A stretch of DNA of 64,000 nucleotides from Anaerolineales bacterium (lineage in GTDB: Bacteria; Chloroflexota; Anaerolineae; JAAEKA01), in assembly GCA_020634615.1 (NCBI GenBank), contig JACKBI010000020.1, positions 57,348 through 121,347 of the forward strand, given 5' to 3'. A program made the translations under genes and the position numbers. Of this stretch, positions 1-8,363 are shown one piece after another (position 1 is the stretch's first letter; each line of letters starts with the position of its first letter). Under the pieces are notes generated by a model. The model worked only from the letters and a program-made list of their open reading frames with translations. It was not told the DNA's origin and did no database searches.

Positions 1-696
1 ACCGCCAGTGTACTGGAACAAGGCGATGTCGTCGGGCTGCACGGCCACCGCGGGCGGCGTCGGCGGGTACTTGGCCAGCAGGCTGGTGAGTTGCCAGACA
101 CCGTTGCCCTCCGGCACATCGACCCACTGGCCCTCCTTGGCCTGGGTTCGCTGCACCAGCCGGCCAAAGGGGAACCCAGTGAAGTCGTTGATGCGGCAGA
201 TAATCACCCGTTTGACGGCGGTCCTGGCCTGGATCTCCTGCAGCCTGGGATAGAAGCTGTTGAGCAGGATCATGGTCTCCGCGCCCGAATCGCTGAGTTG
301 GTGCTGCACCTCGCGCGGCGTGTAGATCGGATTGGTGTTGACCACGATCGCGCCGATCTTCAAAGCGGCGTAGAAACAGATCAACGAGTGCGGCGAATTG
401 GGAAGCTGAACGGCCACCCGGTCGCCCTTGCGCACGCCCAGTTCCCACAACGCGGTCGCCAAACGGTCGACTTTGTCGTTGAGCTCGGCGTAGGTCATCT
501 CCATGCCGACGATCAGCCCGCCGGGCAGGTAACGTAGAATCATCTTGACCGCGGTCTGCGAACTGTAGCGGGCAGCAGCTTCATCCAGCATCTCGTGCAG
601 GGCGATCGCGGGGTAGTCGAGATGCGCGGGCACTCCGTCTTCGTAATGTGCTAACCAGGGCTTTTCCACGGTGAAACCTCGTTTCGTAATAGCCAT
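1..696 (-). CDS. Long-chain acyl-CoA ligase, N-terminal part (cut by window edge)
   Basis: The minus strand reads open from an ATG at 696 to the window edge, giving 232 codons of an AMP-binding acyl-CoA ligase. The N-terminus (WLAHYEDGVPAHLDYP, then MTYAELNDKVDRLATAL) and NTNPIYTPREVQHQLSDSGA are typical of FadD-type ligases, which activate fatty acids to acyl-CoA with ATP in the cytoplasm. The window ends inside the phosphate-binding P-loop (FQYTGG), so the catalytic C-terminal part is missing only because of the edge. A GTG at 669 is an alternative start. The ATG at 696 is preferred because it is in frame and downstream of a consensus promoter at 765-793. The chain-length preference cannot be judged. 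Confidence 0.9.
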   Translation of the reverse strand, partial: MAITKRGFTVEKPWLAHYEDGVPAHLDYPAIALHEMLDEAAARYSSQTAVKMILRYLPGGLIVGMEMTYAELNDKVDRLATALWELGVRKGDRVAVQLPNSPHSLICFYAALKIGAIVVNTNPIYTPREVQHQLSDSGAETMILLNSFYPRLQEIQARTAVKRVIICRINDFTGFPFGRLVQRTQAKEGQWVDVPEGNGVWQLTSLLAKYPPTPPAVAVQPDDIALFQYTGG

Positions 697-764
697 CCAT
701 GCGGGAAAAGAACGGTTGCCAGGCACGCCGAACGGCATGTCTCCAGCATTGTTCCGATGTTCAC

Positions 765-793
765 ATTATAGCCTCAAACTCAGAAAGCGTCAA
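765..793 (-). promoter_or_regulatory. Sigma-70 promoter of the acyl-CoA ligase
   Basis: On the minus strand TTGACG (788-793) is followed after 17 nt by TATAAT (765-770). It points at the acyl-CoA ligase start at 696 and leaves a leader of about 60 nt. It is back to back with the trpA promoter. Confidence 0.7.
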
Positions 794-808
794 CGAAACG
801 GCGGTTGT

Positions 809-838
809 TTGACCGGCAACGCGCCTCTCCCGTATAAT
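809..838 (+). promoter_or_regulatory. Sigma-70 promoter of trpA
   Basis: TTGACC (809-814), an 18-nt spacer, then TATAAT (833-838). It lies 35 nt before the trpA start, so the leader is short. No trp attenuator or leader peptide is visible. Confidence 0.7.
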
Positions 839-873
839 GCCAGGAAAGCAGCGAGACAACAAGGACACCACAC

Positions 874-1737
874 GTGACAACAAACGGACCAGACCGCATC
901 CGCGCCGCCTTTGCCCGTGCACACCAGCAGGGACGCGCGGCATTCATGCCCTACCAAATGCTGGGCCATCCATCGCTTCAGGCATCGCCTGAGATCATCA
1001 GCGCACTGGCCGGTGCAGGCGCCGACCTGTTCGAACTGGGCTTGCCCTTCTCCGATCCGCTGGCCGACGGGCCGACCGTCCAGGCTGCCGGCCAGATCGC
1101 GCTGAACAACGGCGTCACCGTCGCCCAGTGTCTGGCGATGGTAAGCGACCTGCGCCGCGAACTTCCTGATCCGCCCTTCTGCCTGATGGGCTACATCAAC
1201 CCAATCCTTGCCTACGGCACTGAACGGTTCCTGCGAGCGGCTGCAGAAGCAGGCGTCGATGGGCTGATCGTGCCCGATCTGCCGCCCGACGAACCTGAAG
1301 CAGAGGAGATAGCGGCGCTCTGCGCACGTTTCGGCATTGCGCCGATCTACCTCTTGGCGCCGACCAGCACAGCCGAACGCATCGAACTGGGCGTGCTGCG
1401 CAGCCAGGGTTTTGTCTACCTCGTCAGCGTCGCGGGCGTCACCGGCACACGCGCTGCGCTGCCCGCGGACCTGAGCAGCTTCGTCCAGCGGGTGCGACGG
1501 ATTGCTGACCGACGTCCAGCCAGCGAGCGGCCATACATCGCCGTGGGGTTCGGCATCGGCACGCCGGAAGTGTCGGCGGCCGTGGCCCGGATCGCTGACG
1601 GCGTGATCGTCGGCAGCGCGCTGGTCAAACTGGCGGGCAGCAGCGAGCAGCCGGCTGAAGCCGTGGCGGAGCTTGGTGCAGCGCTGGGAGCCGCGGCGCG
1701 GCGGTCGGTAGCGTCCGCGGACGTCGCCGCCGAATGA
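874..1737 (+). CDS. trpA: Tryptophan synthase alpha subunit
   Basis: This 287-residue protein is the alpha subunit of tryptophan synthase, which splits indole-3-glycerol phosphate into indole and glyceraldehyde 3-phosphate. The family hallmark FELGLPFSDPLADGPTVQ carries the catalytic Glu and Asp. IYLLAPTSTAERI, SVAGVTGTR and the phosphate-binding GFGIGTPE also match. It starts with GTG, preceded by AAGGA about 9 nt upstream. It is slightly longer than the usual roughly 268 residues because of an alanine-rich C-terminus. trpB and the other trp genes are not adjacent in the window, so this is an isolated trpA. Confidence 0.97.
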   Translation: MTTNGPDRIRAAFARAHQQGRAAFMPYQMLGHPSLQASPEIISALAGAGADLFELGLPFSDPLADGPTVQAAGQIALNNGVTVAQCLAMVSDLRRELPDPPFCLMGYINPILAYGTERFLRAAAEAGVDGLIVPDLPPDEPEAEEIAALCARFGIAPIYLLAPTSTAERIELGVLRSQGFVYLVSVAGVTGTRAALPADLSSFVQRVRRIADRRPASERPYIAVGFGIGTPEVSAAVARIADGVIVGSALVKLAGSSEQPAEAVAELGAALGAAARRSVASADVAAE

Positions 1738-1762
1738 ATTCGGCGGCTGATACTACAGAAGC

Positions 1763-2185
1763 ATGCTAAAGCAAGCTGACCCGACCAGCGGGGAGCGCGC
1801 GTTCGAGGCGCAGTCTGTCTATTGGGCGTTGTTTCGGGGAGATGCACCGTTTATTCTGATTCAGCGCTATGAGCAAGCGGCGCGGCAACTGGACGGGGCG
1901 GCGAACCCCGGGGACATTTCGGCGATCCACCAATTGCTGGCGCAGCGCGCGGACCTGGAAGCGGCTGAATTAGCGGGACGTCTCACCGGCCGGCTGCCGC
2001 TGTTGACGCGCAAATTCTCGGCCATGACCTACCTCGCCGAGACGCTGCCCGACCACCAGCGATTCTATATCAACCGCCGCTCCAGCCTGGCCGGCGGGGT
2101 GATGATGCTGACCTGGGCGGGGATGTTGACCGCGGTCAAGTTGGCGCGCGGGTTGTGGTTATTGCGGAGCGTGCGCCGTGGCTAA
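1763..2185 (+). CDS. Small protein of unknown function with a C-terminal membrane segment
   Basis: A 140-residue protein that I do not recognise. The first 100 residues are mainly helical and charged. A hydrophobic stretch at about 107-130 (GGVMMLTWAGMLTAVKLARG) could be one membrane helix. It starts 25 nt after trpA and overlaps the following GMC-type oxidoreductase by 8 nt, which suggests translational coupling. Small proteins of about this size are often partners of GMC-family dehydrogenases (for example the small subunit of gluconate dehydrogenase), but no sequence motif here proves that role. No strong Shine-Dalgarno sequence is seen. Confidence 0.6.
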   Translation: MLKQADPTSGERAFEAQSVYWALFRGDAPFILIQRYEQAARQLDGAANPGDISAIHQLLAQRADLEAAELAGRLTGRLPLLTRKFSAMTYLAETLPDHQRFYINRRSSLAGGVMMLTWAGMLTAVKLARGLWLLRSVRRG

Positions 2186-3752
2186 GTTCATCGTCGTTGG
2201 GTCGGGTGCAGCCGGCGTTGCTGCCGCGCTGGAACTGGTGCGCCGCGGGGTCAGACCGCTGCTGCTGGATGTCGGCTACACCAACCATGCCGACCTCCCG
2301 CGGGTACACGGCAATCTGTACGACTATCGTCGCGGTCACGACAGTTTCGATTTGCACATCGGCCCGGATTTGGGTGGTCTTGCCAGCGCACTAGCAAACG
2401 AGCCGGGTGTCGCAAAGCTCAACGCACCCAACATGGCCTTCGTCACGCGCGACGCCGACCGGCTTGCGCCACTGGAACAAACGCATTTTCAGGCCGTGCA
2501 GAGCTTCGCGGCCGGCGGGCTGGGCAACGCCTGGGGAGCCGGGCTGTACCGCTGGACCGAAAACGATCTGGACAACTTCCCCATTGCACTGTCAGCGCTG
2601 CAACCCTATTTTGACGTGCTGACGCGAGAGGTCGGCATCAGCGGCCAGGACGACGACCTCTCGCGCTTTTTCGGCGACCCGGCCGGCCTGCTGCCACCGT
2701 TGACGCTGTCCTACAACGCGCGGCTGGCACATGACGCCTACCTGAAGAAACGTGACGCGTTGCAGCGCGCGGGCGTTTATCTTGGATTCCCGCGGGTTGC
2801 GGCGCTTTCCAGGCCCCACAACGGCCGGCCCGCCTGCGACTACAACAACCTGGAGTTCTGGCAGGCGCAGCCATACATCTACACCCCCGTCGTCACCTTG
2901 CAGGAAATGATCAGCCGCGACCAGATCGACTACCGACCCGGCATGCTGGTGCATTCCTGGCAGGAAAACGACAATGCAGTGACCGTTCAGGCCACCGACA
3001 TCCACAACCAGGCCCCGCTCCAGTTCACCGGAAGCACGTTGTTGTTGGCCGCCGGGGCCATCAACACGGCGCGTATCGCCCTGCAAAGCCGCAACGACTT
3101 TTCCACCCGCCTGCCACTGCTGGAGAATCCGATTCTGCAGATTCCGCTGATCCTGCCGCGCTCCATTGGCAGACGGCTGGATACCCACGCGTTCGGGCTG
3201 GTGCAGTTGAATCTCGTCTGGCAATCAGCGGGACACGGGACGTTGCTGCAAGGCAGCCTGATCGAGTTGACTGCGCCGATGCGTTCCGAGTTCTTCGGAC
3301 GTTTCCCGTTGTCCGCGCGCGGCAATCTGGCAGCCATGCGAACGCTGCTGCCGGCGATGATGATGATGCAGCTCTACTATCCGGGCTCAGCCCAGCCGCC
3401 AGCTGAGCTGTCACTATCCCCAAATGGCCGTTTGCGCATAGTCGCGCCGCCGCATAACCTGGACCGGGGCGCGCTGGCGCCGCTGCTGGCAGCGCTGCGC
3501 TCGCTGGGGCTGTGGACACACCCAGCGCTGATCCAGCAGCCGCCTACCGGCCACGCCATTCACTATGCCGGCACACTGCCGATGAACGACGACCCCGCGG
3601 CGTACCAGTGCGATCCCACCGGCCGGCTGCATGGCACACGCCGCGTCTTCGTCGCCGACTCGGCCGGCTTCCCCACTTTGCCGGCCAAGAACATGTCCTT
3701 CGGCATGATGGCCAACGCGATGCGCATCGCCGCGACGGCGGCCGGATCATGA
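2178..3752 (+). CDS. GMC-type FAD-dependent oxidoreductase
   Basis: A 524-residue flavoprotein. An N-terminal Rossmann dinucleotide motif (VVGSGAAGVAAALELVRRG) binds FAD. The C-terminus has the GMC-family arrangement HYAGTLPM ... GTRRVFVADSAGFPTLPAKN, which closes the FAD site. GMC enzymes oxidise alcohols, sugars or sterols. The substrate here is not evident. The GTG start lies inside the preceding gene, and the stop overlaps the next ATG in an ATGA, so three genes (1763-4615) form one unit. There is no TAT or Sec signal, so the enzyme is cytoplasmic or held by its neighbour. Confidence 0.85.
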   Translation: MAKFIVVGSGAAGVAAALELVRRGVRPLLLDVGYTNHADLPRVHGNLYDYRRGHDSFDLHIGPDLGGLASALANEPGVAKLNAPNMAFVTRDADRLAPLEQTHFQAVQSFAAGGLGNAWGAGLYRWTENDLDNFPIALSALQPYFDVLTREVGISGQDDDLSRFFGDPAGLLPPLTLSYNARLAHDAYLKKRDALQRAGVYLGFPRVAALSRPHNGRPACDYNNLEFWQAQPYIYTPVVTLQEMISRDQIDYRPGMLVHSWQENDNAVTVQATDIHNQAPLQFTGSTLLLAAGAINTARIALQSRNDFSTRLPLLENPILQIPLILPRSIGRRLDTHAFGLVQLNLVWQSAGHGTLLQGSLIELTAPMRSEFFGRFPLSARGNLAAMRTLLPAMMMMQLYYPGSAQPPAELSLSPNGRLRIVAPPHNLDRGALAPLLAALRSLGLWTHPALIQQPPTGHAIHYAGTLPMNDDPAAYQCDPTGRLHGTRRVFVADSAGFPTLPAKNMSFGMMANAMRIAATAAGS

Positions 3753-4615
3753 CAACCGTCCTGATCACCGGCGCGGGTGGATTTATCGCCCGCCACCTGG
3801 CGCAGACGCTGACAGCCGCGGGAATACGCGTGCTGGGCGCGTCACACAGCGGCGCGGCTGGCACATCCTACGCGCGCGTCTTTCAGGCCAGCCTGGGCGA
3901 GACACTGCTGGCTGTTCTGGCATCCGAGCGCGTTGACGCCGTCGTTCACACCGCGCTGGCTGAGGGCGCGGATGCATACCGCGTCAACGTGGATGGCACG
4001 AGTCGCTGGCTGGACGAGGCGCGCGCCGCGGGCGTCAGGTTGCAGATTTTCCTCAGCACGTTGTCGGCAGAGCCAGGCGCGCTGGCGGACTACGGTCGCG
4101 CCAAGTGGGTTTTGCAGAAGCGTTTCGTGGAGGCCGACGAAGTGGTGTTCAGGCTGGGCGTGGTCGTGGGCGACGGCGGGATGTATGCCCGGATTCGCAG
4201 CTCGGCAACGCGCGCCCCGGTTGTGCCGTTGTTGGACGGCGGACAGCAGTTGCTCTACGTTGCCGGCGTTGATACGGTGTGTGCGGTGCTGCGCGACGCA
4301 GTCCTGACTGGCGGCGCAGGGCTGCGCGGTGTGGCCTGGAACCTGGTGCAGCCGGAGCCGGTAACGCTGCGCGCCATGGCGGCTGCCATCAACAGGCTGG
4401 CTGGGCGACGTGCGCTCCTGCTACCAGTGCCTGCCAGGCCGGTGTTGGCAGCGCTGGAGATCGCGGAACGCGTGCCGCTGCTTCGCCTGCCGGTCACCAG
4501 CACCAATGTGCGCGGCCTGATCCAGCAAGGCCAGCGCCGCTTTCCGTCGGATTTTGAGCGATTCGGGCATCCCGCGCAGTCGCTGGAGACGTTGATCGCG
4601 CTGGCGGGATCGTGA
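3749..4615 (+). CDS. NAD-dependent epimerase/dehydratase (extended SDR)
   Basis: A 288-residue protein with the N-terminal nucleotide-binding motif TGAGGFIARHLAQTL of extended short-chain dehydrogenases. DYGRAKWVLQKRF resembles the YxxxK catalytic region. Family members epimerise, dehydrate or reduce nucleotide sugars and related compounds. The ATG at 3749 was chosen over an upstream in-frame start because it overlaps the stop of the GMC oxidoreductase (ATGA), a usual coupling arrangement. Substrate unknown. It is probably in the same pathway as the flavoprotein. Confidence 0.85.
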   Translation: MTTVLITGAGGFIARHLAQTLTAAGIRVLGASHSGAAGTSYARVFQASLGETLLAVLASERVDAVVHTALAEGADAYRVNVDGTSRWLDEARAAGVRLQIFLSTLSAEPGALADYGRAKWVLQKRFVEADEVVFRLGVVVGDGGMYARIRSSATRAPVVPLLDGGQQLLYVAGVDTVCAVLRDAVLTGGAGLRGVAWNLVQPEPVTLRAMAAAINRLAGRRALLLPVPARPVLAALEIAERVPLLRLPVTSTNVRGLIQQGQRRFPSDFERFGHPAQSLETLIALAGS

Positions 4616-4633
4616 GGATGCCGGAGCACGGTC

Positions 4634-4702
4634 GGAGACCGGCCCGAGCGAGTGGACGGAGACCGGCCCCAGCGAGTGATCAGAGACCGGCCCGAACGGT
4701 GG
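4634..4702. repeat. 24-bp tandem repeat, three degenerate copies
   Basis: Units starting at 4634, 4658 and 4682 share the core GAGACCGGCCC followed by (g/c)AGCGAGTG. They lie in the spacer between convergent genes, before a terminator-like hairpin. No coding role is visible. Confidence 0.7.
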
Positions 4703-4750
4703 GTTTAGTCGTGGTTGAGGGGTCCCCCCGGCCCCTCGTTTGGTTCCACA

Positions 4751-4785
4751 GACTGCGCTGGCCATGCCGGACAGCCAGCGCAGTC
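4751..4785. terminator. Terminator-like hairpin between convergent genes
   Basis: A perfect 12-bp stem (GACTGCGCTGGC at 4751-4762 with its complement at 4774-4785) and an 11-nt loop lie between the ends of the epimerase gene and the minus-strand secreted protein. The T-run is weak (TCTCC), so termination is inferred from position and stem strength. Confidence 0.55.
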
Positions 4786-4810
4786 TCCTCCCCACGTGTT
4801 ATAGCTAACC

Positions 4811-5239
4811 CTACCAGAGGATGAGCCGGATGCCGGTCACCTCCAGTCGGGTCAACTCCGTTCCAGATACCGACGCGTCGAGGGTCATGCGCGCCCAGCG
4901 AACGCCCCGGTCGGACACTGTCACCAGCGCCCGGAAGCCGTTGCCTGTCTCGTCAGCGCGAACCAGGCTGTAGGTTCGTCCCGCGGGCACGGTGTTCCCC
5001 AAGTAGCGGCCGATCTGGGCCGTCCCGACGTAGCGCTCGCCGCGCGCCGGGATCGTCAGTTCTGCGTCGGCGGCGAACTGGCTGACCAGCTCCTCGACCG
5101 TGGCAGCAGTCAGGTCGCCATAGCTTGTTCGTTGTGCGTCGCTGCCGGCGTTTGCCACGCTGGCGGGGCCGAAAAAGGCCGCGACGAAGACTAGCAGCAG
5201 CAGCACGGCCGCTGCGCGTTTCATACTCCCGTTCATCAT
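4811..5239 (-). CDS. Secreted small protein, SnoaL/NTF2-like in outline
   Basis: A 142-residue protein with a clear Sec signal peptide (basic start, hydrophobic run VLLLLVFVAAFF, cleavage probably after VANA). The mature part has the pattern TVEELVSQFAADAELTIPARGERYVGTAQI, reminiscent of SnoaL/NTF2-like folds, which form cone-shaped pockets for small ligands. That fold call is inferred from pattern alone. The start ATG at 5239 has GGGAGG 5 nt upstream. It stands alone, with the terminator-like hairpin just downstream. Confidence 0.7.
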   Translation of the reverse strand: MMNGSMKRAAAVLLLLVFVAAFFGPASVANAGSDAQRTSYGDLTAATVEELVSQFAADAELTIPARGERYVGTAQIGRYLGNTVPAGRTYSLVRADETGNGFRALVTVSDRGVRWARMTLDASVSGTELTRLEVTGIRLILW

Positions 5240-5377
5240 GTACCTCCCAACTATACTGTTCGCTATTGCGAGTGGCGCGCGCTTGCCCCACGCATCAATG
5301 TGACCACCAGGCCTGTCCCAACCTATTGAAACCGTCCAGGTCTTACTTTTCCTCTCCGTGTCTCGGCTGATCCTGCT

Positions 5378-6868
5378 TCATTCGGAAGCCAGGTTGCGGG
5401 ACAGGAAGGGCAAAACATCGTTCTCCAACGACACCACCACCGCGCTGCCGTGTCTGTCGGTCGTGTTCAGCTCCACCGGAGCGCCGGCTGCCGATAGCTG
5501 TTGCACCAGGGTGTCGATCGCGTCGTTCTCCACTGTGAACACCCAGTCCTGATCCCGGGAGATTGCAATCGCCTTCAGTCGGTCTGGCCCGGCAAGGTAG
5601 CGGTCGATCTTGGCGGCCCAGTTTCCAGCGATGCTTTCCCAGCGTTGCCAAACCTCCTCCGGCGCCGGTGTGTCGCTATCCACGTACGGATAATCGAAGT
5701 ATGGCGCGTTGTTCTGTGATGTGGTCGCTATCGCCATTCCGTAGGCAAGCGCTCGTCGCATTGGACTGCGCATGCTTACTGTCTTCAGGAGAGCGCCATA
5801 ACCTTCACTGGCCTGCTGGGGAGGAACTGATGCCAGTCGGCTGATTGCATTTGATGCCCGTTGCCGAATGGCAGGTTGCAGCGTGAGGTCCTCAGCGACC
5901 CTGCCCGGCGCCATCAACCAGGGCTGCTGTGAATGCACGACACTGAAGACATCGGCATGATGAAGCGCGAGATTCAACACGTTTAGCCCGCCCACCTGCG
6001 CCCCTCCCGCCAATCCACGGGAAGCTGCCTGCGGCAGCGTGCGGAAATTCTGATCGATGAAGGGCACCAGGTCTTCGACCACGTAGTCCTCCCAGTTGCC
6101 TGTAACCGGCGAGTTCGCGATGATCGCCTCTGTATCAAGGACAGTGCGAACGCCGGGCACGACAACGATCATCTCCTGCATCGAGCCCTGGTTGGTCAGT
6201 TTCTCCGCTATGATCTCCGCCAGATCGTCCTCGTCGGTCCGATCCGGTGACTGATCGCCTGAGACGAATAGGTATGCGACCGGATACCTGCGATCTGACG
6301 TTGCGTACGAGGGTGGCAGGATGACCGCAACAGGCTGCACGGTTGTCTCTCCTATGATGTTGTTGGCCAGCGACGGCGCTGGCACATCGACAACGATGCG
6401 ACCAGAGGGCGATTGTGGCACCGGCCGGCTGGTGGGACTTGGCTCCGGCGTTTTCGTAACCGGAGGCGCAATGATCGCCACCATGGTCTGCAACGGAGAC
6501 GCCAACTGCTCCGCGAGCGGCACTTGCATCGGCTGGTTGCCTGGAGCCGTAACAATGAAGGCATACAATGTGCTGACACCGATTAGCGTCAGGATGACAA
6601 GAAATGCCAGCGATCCGGTAAAACTTTGCGTGCCATTGTGATGCCGCCCGCCTTGTGCGTGAGCAAGGACTGCTCGACGTATCGCGGGGGGAGCAGAGGT
6701 TCGCACAGGCGACAGCTTCAGACCACGGCGCAAGAACTGATCGGTGCGGGCGTAGCTGCTGCACTCTTCGCAGTCCTGCAAATGGCCGTTAAGACGCGCT
6801 GCGTCTTCCTCTCCAAGACTTGCCTGCTGAATCAACCGTTTTGCTTCACGATGGGAAACCGATGTCAT
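5378..6868 (-). CDS. Anti-sigma factor with extracytoplasmic esterase-like domain
   Basis: A 496-residue membrane protein. The N-terminus has a zinc-binding anti-sigma motif H29-x3-C33-x2-C36 (HLQDCEEC). One membrane helix spans about 86-108, followed by a Pro/Thr/Ser-rich linker (about 135-160) and a domain of about 330 residues with the layout of putative esterases (esterase D/Fes family). The nucleophile elbow, normally GxSxG, reads GGAQVGG at 288-294 with no serine, so enzymatic activity is unlikely and a sensory role is inferred. Its ATG overlaps the sigma-factor stop (ATGA), which fits a cognate sigma/anti-sigma pair. Confidence 0.85.
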   Translation of the reverse strand: MTSVSHREAKRLIQQASLGEEDAARLNGHLQDCEECSSYARTDQFLRRGLKLSPVRTSAPPAIRRAVLAHAQGGRHHNGTQSFTGSLAFLVILTLIGVSTLYAFIVTAPGNQPMQVPLAEQLASPLQTMVAIIAPPVTKTPEPSPTSRPVPQSPSGRIVVDVPAPSLANNIIGETTVQPVAVILPPSYATSDRRYPVAYLFVSGDQSPDRTDEDDLAEIIAEKLTNQGSMQEMIVVVPGVRTVLDTEAIIANSPVTGNWEDYVVEDLVPFIDQNFRTLPQAASRGLAGGAQVGGLNVLNLALHHADVFSVVHSQQPWLMAPGRVAEDLTLQPAIRQRASNAISRLASVPPQQASEGYGALLKTVSMRSPMRRALAYGMAIATTSQNNAPYFDYPYVDSDTPAPEEVWQRWESIAGNWAAKIDRYLAGPDRLKAIAISRDQDWVFTVENDAIDTLVQQLSAAGAPVELNTTDRHGSAVVVSLENDVLPFLSRNLASE

Positions 6869-7440
6869 GATTCTACTCCGGACAGTCCCGACTGCGCGTC
6901 GCCAAGGGTGAGTTGGTGCCCCAGCTTGCGACAGGCGTAATGCAGGCGGGAATAGACAGTACCTTCACTGACGCCCAGGATCTCTGCGATCTCTGCAGCC
7001 TTCATGCCGTGGACATAGCGCAGAATAATTGGTATGCTATGCTTCTCACCCAACTGGTCTACGGCCCGCCACAACTCATTGCCCATCTCGCCTCGTATGG
7101 TCTGGATTTCCGGCGATGGATGCGGCGGACGGCGGTCCTCAAGCCAGTGCCACGCGTTGTGCCATTTCTGACGCGCCTGACGTCTGCGTAACCGATCGCG
7201 GCAGAGGTTGACTGCAATGGTGGATAACCACGATTTCAGGTTGGTGCCTGGCCGATATTGGTGGATCGTGCGTAGAGCCTTGATGAAAGTCTCCTGGGCG
7301 ATATCATCAGCTTCTTCAACATTGCGCAGAATCGAATAGGCGACATGATGAACCGTCGCAAAGTAGGTGTCCAGCAGCGATTCCGCCAGTTCCTCCTGGC
7401 TATATGTTCTTTGTTGAAGAAGTTGTTCGGGACTTTTCAT
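6865..7440 (-). CDS. ECF-family RNA polymerase sigma factor
   Basis: A 191-residue sigma-70 family protein of ECF type. Region 2 contains EEADDIAQETFIKALRTI and the -10-recognising helix around LKSWLSTIAVNLCRDRLRRR. Region 4 ends in a helix-turn-helix (MKAAEIAEILGVSEGTVYSRLHYA). The ATG at 7440 is preferred over one 13 codons upstream because AAGG lies about 7 nt before it and the extra residues do not resemble sigma factors. It directs RNA polymerase to a small regulon under control of the overlapping anti-sigma gene. The stimulus is unknown. Confidence 0.95.
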   Translation of the reverse strand: MKSPEQLLQQRTYSQEELAESLLDTYFATVHHVAYSILRNVEEADDIAQETFIKALRTIHQYRPGTNLKSWLSTIAVNLCRDRLRRRQARQKWHNAWHWLEDRRPPHPSPEIQTIRGEMGNELWRAVDQLGEKHSIPIILRYVHGMKAAEIAEILGVSEGTVYSRLHYACRKLGHQLTLGDAQSGLSGVES

Positions 7441-7495
7441 GGTCGAACCTTGTAACCACTTAAACGCACATGCCAACAAAAACCTTCAAACACTC

Positions 7496-7662
7496 CTGGT
7501 TCTAGTGGATTCTGAGGGTGTGCGACCGCCCGACCGCTACGCAAACGGAGCGGTAGCCGGATGGCTTTGCGTAGCACCCCGGGGCGGAGCGTAGTGGGCT
7601 GCCTCCGACGGGCGCCCTTTGCGACGACAACTTCTTGCATCCACAGAATCCGGTAGAACCAG
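7496..7662. mobile_element. MITE-like inverted-repeat element
   Basis: A 167-bp segment bounded by 19-bp inverted repeats (7496-7514 and 7644-7662) matching at 17 of 19 positions, outer ends CTGGTTCTA and TAGAACCAG. The flanks AAACACTC (7488-7495) and AAACATTC (7663-7670) look like an 8-bp target duplication with one mismatch. The interior is GC-rich, with smaller palindromes and no ORF. A non-autonomous transposon is inferred; an RNA structure upstream of the sigma gene is the alternative. The rest of the 340-bp spacer holds only the promoter at 7695-7722. Confidence 0.5.
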
Positions 7663-7694
7663 AAACATTCGTCGCAAATTGCCCCTGCCTTCAG

Positions 7695-7722
7695 TTGTCC
7701 GCCCGCCGATCTTGTGTATACT
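7695..7722 (+). promoter_or_regulatory. Probable sigma-70 promoter of the phosphoribosyltransferase
   Basis: TTGTCC (7695-7700), a 16-nt spacer, then TATACT (7717-7722), about 58 nt before the ATG. Confidence 0.5.
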
Positions 7723-7780
7723 TGAAACTGTGACCTTCCATTAATCCACCCACCTACCCCATTTCACAAAGTAACCAATC

Positions 7781-8341
7781 ATGCATCACCGTGAAACACA
7801 TACTGTCGAAGTAGCTGGCCTGATCCGCCACTTTCCGCTATTCGAAGTTGCACCTGGCGTGCGCATCGCGATTTTCAACATGCTGGGCGACACTTATGTC
7901 GTCAAGGCAGCCGCGGCCGCGCTGGCCGAGCAGCTGCGTGACGTCCGCGCCGATGTGCTGGTAACCGCCGAAGCGAAAAGCATCCCCCTGATCTACGAGA
8001 TGAGCGCGCTGATGGGCCTGCCCTACGTCGTCCTGCGCAAAAGCTACAAGAGCTACATGGGTGACGTGATCCGCAGCGAGACGGTGTCCATCACCACCGG
8101 CCGGCCGCAGACCCTCTTCCTGGACGAAAAGGACCATCGGCTGATCATCGGCAAAAATGTGATCTTGATCGACGATGTGGTAAGCACTGGCAGCACACTG
8201 GAAGGCATGCAAGACATCGTCGAACGGGCGGATGCCAGGGTCGCCAAAGTCGCGGCTGTCTTCACCGAAGGCAACGGGGACTGGTCGCACGTGGTTGCTT
8301 TAGGCAATTTGCCAGTGTTTGTGGATGGGGCTGGTAGCTAA
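7781..8341 (+). CDS. Purine-type phosphoribosyltransferase
   Basis: A 186-residue type I phosphoribosyltransferase. The PRPP-binding loop is VILIDDVVSTGST (residues 127-139). Upstream, LVTAEAKSIPLIYEMSALMGLPYVVLRK resembles adenine/xanthine phosphoribosyltransferases. Such enzymes salvage a purine base to its nucleotide using PRPP in the cytoplasm. Which base is used cannot be read from the sequence. It sits 22 nt before the ferritin-like gene and shares a terminator with it, so the two are probably cotranscribed. Confidence 0.85.
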   Translation: MHHRETHTVEVAGLIRHFPLFEVAPGVRIAIFNMLGDTYVVKAAAAALAEQLRDVRADVLVTAEAKSIPLIYEMSALMGLPYVVLRKSYKSYMGDVIRSETVSITTGRPQTLFLDEKDHRLIIGKNVILIDDVVSTGSTLEGMQDIVERADARVAKVAAVFTEGNGDWSHVVALGNLPVFVDGAGS

Positions 8342-8363
8342 CACAATCCAAAAGGAGATTTCC

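Noticed and set aside
91..537. Plus-strand 148-codon frame over the acyl-CoA ligase
   Set aside because: It is the complement of a clear acyl-CoA ligase reading and its product resembles no protein family.
7437..7640. 67-codon minus-strand frame upstream of the sigma gene
   Set aside because: It lies within the MITE-like element and has no ribosome binding site or known domain.
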